From the NCBI GenBank assembly GCA_947501845.1, contig CANMXP010000001.1, positions 1 through 64,000 on the forward strand: 64,000 bases of DNA, given 5' to 3'. This DNA comes from an uncultured Flavobacteriaceae bacterium (GTDB taxonomy: Bacteria > Bacteroidota > Bacteroidia > Flavobacteriales > Flavobacteriaceae). Shown piece by piece: positions 44,384 to 51,294 of this stretch (positions are counted from its first letter, which is position 1; every line of letters begins with the position of its first letter). The notes beneath the pieces were generated by a model. It made no database searches and was not told the DNA's origin. It was given only the letters and a program-made list of their open reading frames with translations. The position numbers were made by a program, and so were the translations under genes.

Positions 44384-46447
44384 TTATAAATTGACTCGTT
44401 TATACCTTGGGTACTTTAATACATAAGAGAAATTAAACTTATTTGATTGATTAGGTTTAAGGTTTATTTTCCATTCCAGAAATCCTTTTTTAGAATCGAA
44501 TATGGCTGTCCCATGGTCTATACCATCCACTTTAATGTCTTTGTTTTGACTTACAGGAATTCTATCAATCAGGATTAAATTAATAGTAGATTGCTTATTG
44601 TTTTTTAATTCTATTTCATAGTCTTTGTTAACTACTTTGTTGTTTCCTATAAAATTGCTTTTCTTAAAATTATTAATTGAGTTACGTTTAACCACGACAT
44701 TTGGATCAACTCCCAAAGAAACAGTGAGGCTATCTGTTGTGGCTTGTGGATTAATATTGGTTTTACCAGAATAGCTTCCTTCAAAATAAATGTTTGCTTC
44801 TCCTGGAAGTAAATTATATTTTTCCCAATCTCCCATTTTTGCAGTTAAAAATACATTTTCATTTACTACTGGAACTGTAAAGTATGCGAAAGTAGCGGGG
44901 ATTTCATATCTGTCAATTTCAATTACAGTAAGATCTCCATCTGAAGGAATTGTATATAATTTTTTAATTTCGAATCTTCGGTTTATAATACCTTCTTCAA
45001 TGATATCCCCATTTGATGTATATTCTTCTTTTTTAGTAGTAACTAAAATAACACCACTATTTCCTCTAGATCCATATATTGCTGATCCACTTGTATCATC
45101 TAAAATTTCTGTGGATAGAATCAAATTCGGATCTAGGCGTGACAAGTCATTTTGAGATCTCGGAACCCCGTCTATAATAACCAAAGGGCTTGAATTATTT
45201 GAAACAGAGTTTTGACCTCGTATTTTAATCTTTGAGACACTTCCTGTAACTGCTGTTTTTTTTACTGTTCCATAACCAGTAACTACAACTTCTTCTAATG
45301 CTTCCATATCTGGATTCATATTAATATTTATGATACTTGAGTGAATAGGTAAGGTTTCAGATTTATAACCTATATATGAAAATTCAAGTTCTTTTCCATT
45401 ATTAGTTTTTATACAGTATTTACCATCAAAATCTGTAGAGGTTCCATTAGAAGTGCCCTTCATTATAACATTAACCCCTGGTAAAGGAATACCCGTTTCG
45501 TCGGTAACAATACCACTTACTGTTTGAACAAATGGATTGTATTTATAATTATAACTTTTAGTGGCTTTATCATTGTTATAACTGCTATATCTACTTATAA
45601 AATTTAAATATTTTGGATTTATTTTTGGCTTTTCATTATTTGTGTTAGGATCACTAGTAGAAAGAGTGAGTTTTACATTATTCCAATTACTTCCTGTACT
45701 TTGATATACGTGTGCTTTATAAGAAAGTTGTAATGGTTTATTAATTTTTTCGGCTTTTATATCATATACAGGAAACCAACCAACATTATCAACATTATAT
45801 TTTATAATTAAATTTAAATGACTTATTACATCTGTATTAAGTTTTACTGTAATCTCACCAGTTTGGATTTTATCAGTAACATTAAATTCGGTTAATTGTT
45901 TTTGTATTTCTGAAATCTGCTCATGCTTTTCTCGCTTCTTTTTACGAGATGTATGGATCTGGTTTTTAATTTCTGTAATACGCTTTCTGTAATATTGGGC
46001 AAACTGTTGAAGTTTTTCTAATGTTACAGCTTCTTTTTCATTGGCTATATGTCTATTGTCATGGATTATTTTGAGCTCTTCTTCGTAGCCAGAAATTAAA
46101 TCATCTTCAAATTGAATACTGTCTTTTAGTATTATAATTTGGTTTTGAAGGGATTCAATGGTTTCTGATTTATTTTTTTTTGATAAATAATTAATACCAA
46201 AATTGATAGATAGAACAGAGGCTGACTTTAATCCAGAAATTTGAATACTGCTTTCCTGAATGTTTGGAGAAAGTTGGTCAAACTTAAATGATGTGGTTCC
46301 TACTGGTAAAGTAACTTTTGCGGTTCTAATAATCTGTGCCCCATTAACATAAACTATAACCTCATTTATAGATGTTGCTGTTGGTTTTTGATTACTGGAA
46401 AAAGTAATAGTGGATGTAAATAAAAATAAAAAGAGTAAATGTTTCAT
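44384..46447 (-). CDS. DUF4139/MuiA-family protein with nested CarboxypepD_reg and SusC-like plug domains
   Basis: I start at ATG 46447 (687 residues), which opens a signal peptide (MKHLLFLFLFTSTITFSS); the frame itself reaches 46486. The N-terminal DUF4140 part (TSINEVIVYVNGAQIIRTAKV) is followed by a coiled coil (about 95-190) and DUF4139 (210 onward, with NVGWFPVYDIKAEK). At about 309-475 an insert carries a carboxypeptidase-regulatory domain (SGIVTDETGIPLPGVNVIMK) and a TonB-plug-like segment (EEVVVTGYGTVKKTAVTGSV, PLVIIDGVP, GSAIYGSRGNSGVILVTTKK). DUF4139 then resumes to the end. The plug lacks any barrel. MuiA relatives were named for suppressing mucoidy; the role here is unknown. Confidence 0.85.
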   Translation of the reverse strand: MKHLLFLFLFTSTITFSSNQKPTATSINEVIVYVNGAQIIRTAKVTLPVGTTSFKFDQLSPNIQESSIQISGLKSASVLSINFGINYLSKKNKSETIESLQNQIIILKDSIQFEDDLISGYEEELKIIHDNRHIANEKEAVTLEKLQQFAQYYRKRITEIKNQIHTSRKKKREKHEQISEIQKQLTEFNVTDKIQTGEITVKLNTDVISHLNLIIKYNVDNVGWFPVYDIKAEKINKPLQLSYKAHVYQSTGSNWNNVKLTLSTSDPNTNNEKPKINPKYLNFISRYSSYNNDKATKSYNYKYNPFVQTVSGIVTDETGIPLPGVNVIMKGTSNGTSTDFDGKYCIKTNNGKELEFSYIGYKSETLPIHSSIININMNPDMEALEEVVVTGYGTVKKTAVTGSVSKIKIRGQNSVSNNSSPLVIIDGVPRSQNDLSRLDPNLILSTEILDDTSGSAIYGSRGNSGVILVTTKKEEYTSNGDIIEEGIINRRFEIKKLYTIPSDGDLTVIEIDRYEIPATFAYFTVPVVNENVFLTAKMGDWEKYNLLPGEANIYFEGSYSGKTNINPQATTDSLTVSLGVDPNVVVKRNSINNFKKSNFIGNNKVVNKDYEIELKNNKQSTINLILIDRIPVSQNKDIKVDGIDHGTAIFDSKKGFLEWKINLKPNQSNKFNFSYVLKYPRYKRVNL

Positions 46448-46567
46448 GATGATGTTGGTTTTAATTTTTAATAAAACTACCATCATCTATTCTGTTTTAA
46501 AACTAAGAATGAGTGATTGGGGTATTTGTTGATGTGAAAGTATTATCTGATTTAGACAAATAAAAAC

Positions 46568-46984
46568 CTAACTCAAAAATTTACTCTTTAATTCGGGCGT
46601 AGGAATCATACAGGCATCTTTTTTGCCATACCACTTGTAACGATTTTTTGCAATGTAATCGTAGACCCAATTTCGAATAAATGGAGGAACGATAAAAAAT
46701 ACTGTTATTAAGCTTTGCGGAAACCCTGAATGTTTTGCAATTTTTAAAGCTGCGGTAGATTTTGTTGCTAAACTGTCTTCTGGAGTGTACAATAGTATCG
46801 AATCGGTTTTTTTAGTGTCTATATTGAAGTGCTCAATAAGCTCTTTACCCACTTCGCTTTGCAGAGCAGCAAACATAAAGATATTCTTCTTATCATGTTT
46901 TATAACATATTGCACACTACTGTTGCAGAGATTGCAAACACCATCAAATAAGATTAACTTTTTATGTTTTGGAACATTTTTCAT
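46568..46984 (-). CDS. DCC family thiol-disulfide oxidoreductase (DUF393)
   Basis: The 138-residue protein has the defining D-G-x-C-x-x-C motif in LILFDGVCNLCNSSVQYVI near residue 11, and FAALQSEVGKELIEHF, both typical of DUF393. It resembles a thioredoxin-like fold; the CxxC suggests disulfide chemistry, but no partner is proven. It has no signal peptide. The Lys/Arg-rich C-terminal half (DYIAKNRYKWYGKKDACMIP) is standard for the family. It lies alone between the MuiA-type and mutS2 genes. Confidence 0.9.
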   Translation of the reverse strand: MKNVPKHKKLILFDGVCNLCNSSVQYVIKHDKKNIFMFAALQSEVGKELIEHFNIDTKKTDSILLYTPEDSLATKSTAALKIAKHSGFPQSLITVFFIVPPFIRNWVYDYIAKNRYKWYGKKDACMIPTPELKSKFLS

Positions 46985-47142
46985 GTTATGTATGTTACTA
47001 TTTGACGGTTTCTTAGATACACAGTATTATTAAATTGAACTTTAGAACAGTTCGTGGCAACGTCTATAATAATCTTCTTTTAAAGATACAACGACAAAGA
47101 TACTACATTGAAAATGTTGTTTCTTTAAAATTTGGTGCGATC

Positions 47143-49308
47143 TCATTTTTTAGCCTCCACTAATTCCAATTGTTCTAAGCTTACATTGGTAGTAAAGATG
47201 CCATAATTAACAACAGCTTTATTCTTTTCAATTTTATCTATGCTACCAACTGCCCGACCATCTTCCATGCGTACACGGTCTCCAATTTTAAAAACAGGTT
47301 TTGGTTTTGGAGCTTCAATAGCTTTCTTCTTGGCCTCTTTTTTCTTTTTACGTATAACGGTAACTACTTTTTCAGCTTCTTTTTTTACTTGCTCTTCCTT
47401 TGCTTTTATTACTTTTTTCTGTTTTGCTGTTACTTTTTTACGCTTGGAGTTCTCAATTTGTACCAGCTTGAAAAGCTCAGACATCAGTTCGCGTTTTTGT
47501 TTGTTTTCAAAGTACTTTTCGGAAATATCGTTTACTTTTTGTCCGAGATAAATTAAGCGTTGATTATTGTCGTATAACTCTTGGTAGTTCTCTAGTTTCT
47601 TTTGGATTTTCGCATTGATTTCTTCAAGCTTGTCTGCTTCTTCTATTTTTTTCTTTTCGTTTAGTTTCAACGATTGGCCAGTTTTTTCTAAACGAGAACG
47701 CTCTTTTTGAAGTTTAGCAATCGTAGCATCAAAGCGTACTTTACTGCGTTCTATTTTCTTTTTGGCGCGGTTTATTAAACTGTAAGGAATCCCATTCTTT
47801 TGAGCAACTTCAAAAGTGAATGAACTACCAGCTTGACCAATAACCAATTTAAAAAGCGGTAGGAGCGTGCGTTCATCAAAAAGCATATTAGCATTCAGCA
47901 TGTGGGGCAGCTCATTTGCCAAAATTTTTAAATTTGAATAATGTGTTGTTATAATACCAAACGCCTCTCTGTGATAAAACTCTTCTAAAAATGTTTCAGC
48001 CAAAGCACCTCCAAGTTCTGGATCACTTCCCGTACCAAACTCATCAATTAAAAAAAGGGTGTTTTTATTACACTTCTTTAAAAAATAATTCATTTGTTTT
48101 AAACGATAACTATAGGTGCTTAAATGATTTTCAATAGATTGATTATCTCCAATATCACTTAGAATCCTATCGAACAAACAAATTTTACTACGCTCATGAA
48201 CTGGAATGAGCAAACCACTTTGTAGCATGACTTGTAATAAGCCTACTGTTTTAAGTGTAATACTTTTTCCTCCAGCATTAGGACCAGAAATGACTATAAT
48301 TCTACTATCTTGTTTTAGTTCTATGGTTTGTGGAAAGGTAGTTTCTTTCTTTTCTAAATTATTTAGATATAAAAGAGGGTGGTAAGCGTCTCTTAAAAAC
48401 ATGCTTCTCCCTTCCGAAATTTCAGGAAGAATAGCATTCATAGATCGGGCATATTTAGCTCTTGCCGAAATAACGTCCATATTTATTAAGAATGTCTGAT
48501 AGTCTTCTAATAATGGCAAAAACGGTCGAATAAAATTCGTGAGGTCCTTTAAAATACGAATTACCTCTTCTTGTTCTTCATACTCTAAGTTGTTAAGCTC
48601 TCGTGAGTGCTGTAGGGTCGTTTCTGGTTCTATATAAACAATACTGCCCGTTTTACTGCCTCCCATAATGGCACCCTTTACCTTACGACGATACATAGCT
48701 TTTACGGCAAGCACACGTTTGTTGTCTACTACAGACTCACGAATATCATCTAAATATTCAAGATTGTGATACGTATTAAGAGCTGTAGAGAAACTGGCGT
48801 TTATTTTACCTTTTATCTTATTTATAGACTGACGCAATTCAAAAAGTAAGGAGGAAGCATTATCTTTTATATCTCCAAATCGGTCTACAATAGCATCCAC
48901 TTTTTCAATAATAACTTTGGTAACCTCAATATGTGATGCATATTCGTTGAGTTTCGGATAATATTCTTCAAACTTTTTTAAATAAGTAACAATATCATTT
49001 GTAGTTAATGATATGGAAACTATTTTTTTTAATGCATGCACTTCTAAATATGTGTTTTCAATACGTAAAAGTTTAATTTCCTTTGAGATAGCATCAAATC
49101 CATGGTTTGGAATGCGATTATCATTATAAAAAGACGATAAGTACTCATTGGTTAATTGCAAAGCATCAATAAGTGCTTCCTTGGTTTTGTAAGGACTCGT
49201 TAATAATGCTTTCTCATTGCCTAGAGGTGTTACACAATGTTCGCTTACTTGTTGCAGGACCGTTGAAAATTCTAGGTCTTTTAATGTTTTGTCATGAATA
49301 TTTATCAT
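47143..49308 (-). CDS. mutS2: MutS2-type ATPase without Smr domain
   Basis: I start at ATG 49308 (MINIHDKTLKDLEFSTVLQQ), the usual MutS2 N-terminus; in-frame ATGs at 49320 and 49338 are alternatives. Helical core domain first, then the ABC-type ATPase with Walker A GPNAGGKSIT (about residue 341) and Walker B LFLIDEFGTGSDPELGG. A long Lys/Glu coiled coil (about 510-650) follows, then a small KOW-like beta domain (FKIGDRVRMEDGRAVGSIDKI) that ends the protein. The C-terminal Smr endonuclease domain of classical MutS2 is absent. MutS2 has been linked to suppression of recombination and to ribosome-collision rescue; the second role normally uses the KOW/Smr region. Confidence 0.88.
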   Translation of the reverse strand: MINIHDKTLKDLEFSTVLQQVSEHCVTPLGNEKALLTSPYKTKEALIDALQLTNEYLSSFYNDNRIPNHGFDAISKEIKLLRIENTYLEVHALKKIVSISLTTNDIVTYLKKFEEYYPKLNEYASHIEVTKVIIEKVDAIVDRFGDIKDNASSLLFELRQSINKIKGKINASFSTALNTYHNLEYLDDIRESVVDNKRVLAVKAMYRRKVKGAIMGGSKTGSIVYIEPETTLQHSRELNNLEYEEQEEVIRILKDLTNFIRPFLPLLEDYQTFLINMDVISARAKYARSMNAILPEISEGRSMFLRDAYHPLLYLNNLEKKETTFPQTIELKQDSRIIVISGPNAGGKSITLKTVGLLQVMLQSGLLIPVHERSKICLFDRILSDIGDNQSIENHLSTYSYRLKQMNYFLKKCNKNTLFLIDEFGTGSDPELGGALAETFLEEFYHREAFGIITTHYSNLKILANELPHMLNANMLFDERTLLPLFKLVIGQAGSSFTFEVAQKNGIPYSLINRAKKKIERSKVRFDATIAKLQKERSRLEKTGQSLKLNEKKKIEEADKLEEINAKIQKKLENYQELYDNNQRLIYLGQKVNDISEKYFENKQKRELMSELFKLVQIENSKRKKVTAKQKKVIKAKEEQVKKEAEKVVTVIRKKKKEAKKKAIEAPKPKPVFKIGDRVRMEDGRAVGSIDKIEKNKAVVNYGIFTTNVSLEQLELVEAKK

Positions 49309-49499
49309 TCGCTTTCTCATCAAGAAATAAGTGAACAAAGTTAAAAATTCTATTTGATTAGGACCATAGTTTAGTAAGAAGTAAATAATAAGCTAAAACT
49401 CTTAAATTATGTTAATTAACAGTAGATCGTCATTCTTTAACATAACGCTAACATCTGCGGATAGGATTTGTACATACCTTGAAAACGCAACCAAAAAAT

Positions 49500-50600
49500 A
49501 TGACTAAAATGAAAACGAACAACCTTACCACATTATTTATGTGTTTATTACTTACTTTAAGTTTTAGCACATTTGCACAAGTCAATACACCTAGAGGAAG
49601 TCAGCAAGCTATAATGACCCAACGGGTAGGTATTTCAGATGTTTCAATAATCTATTCCAGACCCAGTGTAAAGGGTAGAGAGGTTTGGGGGAAATTAGTG
49701 CCTTACGGAATGAATAATTTAGGATTTGGAACGGCTACTGCTGCGCCTTGGAGGGCAGGAGCAAACGAAAATACCACGATAACGCTTACCCATGATGCCA
49801 AAATAGAAGGAAAAGCCATTAAAGCTGGAACTTACGGATTTCATGTAGAATTGAAAGATGAAGATAATGCCACTGTAATCTTGTCCCATGATGCCAATGC
49901 TTGGGGAAGCTATTTTTATGATGTCTCTAAAGATGCTTTACGGGCAGATGTTAAAACGAAGTTTGTAGCACATAAAGAATTGTTGACTTATGAAGTTAAT
50001 GAAATACAACCAAGCTATGCCATAGTATCTCTTGTATGGGAGAAAAAAGAAATTCCTTTTAAAGTAGAGTTCGATGTTACTAATATTGTTTTAAATGAAT
50101 TTAGAGCTAAATCTATAGGACGTCAAGGTTTTAATAGACAAAATTGGGAAAATATGGCACGTTTCTCATTAAATAATGGAGGTGATTTAAATGAGGCCTT
50201 AGGTTGGATAAATGGAGCTATTGAAGGTAATTTTTACAGTCAGAAAACGTTTAATAACCTGGCAATAAAAGGACAGATATTAAATAAACTTGGAAAGACT
50301 CAAGAATATGCGGCATTAATGGACGAAGCTTCAACCATGGCGAATAAAAACCAGTTGAATAATATCGGTTATCAAATGTTAGCAGCCAAAGATTATGACC
50401 GAGCACTTAAATACTTTAAGTTAAATGTAGCAAATAATCCCAAAGACGCTAATTCTCATGACAGTTTAGGAGAGTGTTACAAGACTATGGGCGATAAGAA
50501 AAATGCGATTAAGCACTTAAAAAAGTCATTATCATTAAACCCACCAGCCAATGTAAAAGCAAATTCAGAAAAGCTTTTGGGTGAGTTGGGTGCTTTGTAA
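49500..50600 (+). CDS. DUF2911 protein with C-terminal TPR
   Basis: I prefer ATG 49500 (or 49509) over the TTG at 49479, because the signal peptide (LTTLFMCLLLTLSFSTFAQ) follows directly. About 366 residues. The DUF2911 domain (roughly 25-190; VGISDVSIIYSRPSVKGREVWG, APWRAGANENTTI, KAGTYGFHVEL) is beta-rich and often found in exported Bacteroidota proteins of unknown role. The last ~120 residues are TPR-like helices (NIGYQMLAAKDYDRALKYF, HDSLGECYKTMGDKKNAIKHL). Probably periplasmic. It is followed by a strong terminator. Confidence 0.88.
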   Translation: MTKMKTNNLTTLFMCLLLTLSFSTFAQVNTPRGSQQAIMTQRVGISDVSIIYSRPSVKGREVWGKLVPYGMNNLGFGTATAAPWRAGANENTTITLTHDAKIEGKAIKAGTYGFHVELKDEDNATVILSHDANAWGSYFYDVSKDALRADVKTKFVAHKELLTYEVNEIQPSYAIVSLVWEKKEIPFKVEFDVTNIVLNEFRAKSIGRQGFNRQNWENMARFSLNNGGDLNEALGWINGAIEGNFYSQKTFNNLAIKGQILNKLGKTQEYAALMDEASTMANKNQLNNIGYQMLAAKDYDRALKYFKLNVANNPKDANSHDSLGECYKTMGDKKNAIKHLKKSLSLNPPANVKANSEKLLGELGAL

Positions 50601-50642
50601 AAAATCATCAATCAAATTACAAATACAAACCGTGTGACAAAG

Positions 50643-50669
50643 CTCAACCCGAAAGGGTTGAGTTTTTTT
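50643..50669 (+). terminator. Intrinsic terminator after the DUF2911 gene
   Basis: CTCAACCC, loop GAAA, GGGTTGAG, then seven T. A perfect 8-bp GC-containing stem 42 bp after the stop. Its T-run touches the last codon of the convergent miaE, so both genes share this site. Confidence 0.92.
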
Positions 50670-51249
50670 AACCATGAACGGTTTCGGTTTTTCCGTAGTT
50701 TTTTATTACAATGCTTTCAAACTCTATGAGTTCTTTCCAGCGTTTATCTACATCTATATCTTTTCCATATTTACGTGCAAACCCTATGAAAGTTGTATAA
50801 TGTCCAGCTTCACTAATCATTAAATCATGGTAAAACTTAGAAAGTTCGGGGTCTTTTATTTTTTTTGACAATAGTTTGAAACGTTCACAGCTCCTGGCTT
50901 CAATCATGGCCGAAAACAAAAGCCTGTCTACCATACATTGCAGTCTGTTTCCACCTTTGTTCATGAATTTGTACAGTTCATTAACATAGCTGTCCTTACG
51001 CTCTCTACCCAGTTTATAGCCACGTTTCTTTATAATATCATGAACCATTTGGAAGTGTTCCAGCTCTTCTTGAGCCAATACTAATAAATCAGTAACTAAG
51101 TCGGTATACTCAGAATTTAAAGTAATAATAGTGATGGCATTAGTTGCTGCTTTTTGCTCACACCAAGCATGATCGGTCAGAATCTCTTCAATATTAGACT
51201 CTACAATATTTACCCAGCGCGGGTCTGTTTCTAGTTTTAAGCCAAGCAT
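50668..51249 (-). CDS. miaE: tRNA-(ms2io6A)-hydroxylase
   Basis: This 193-residue ferritin-like di-iron monooxygenase has helices with the metal-binding pattern: DHAWCEQKAA, EELEHFQMVHDIIKKRG, MIEARSCERFKLL and SEAGHYTTFIGFA. MiaE hydroxylates ms2i6A at position 37 of certain tRNAs in an O2-dependent reaction. Length is family-typical. The recG gene lies 45 bp upstream on the same strand. The stop codon sits inside the terminator of the convergent DUF2911 gene. Confidence 0.9.
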   Translation of the reverse strand: MLGLKLETDPRWVNIVESNIEEILTDHAWCEQKAATNAITIITLNSEYTDLVTDLLVLAQEELEHFQMVHDIIKKRGYKLGRERKDSYVNELYKFMNKGGNRLQCMVDRLLFSAMIEARSCERFKLLSKKIKDPELSKFYHDLMISEAGHYTTFIGFARKYGKDIDVDKRWKELIEFESIVIKNYGKTETVHG

Positions 51250-51294
51250 ATTCGTTTTTTTGTAAAAGTAAGGTTATATAATTAGCCACTAAAA

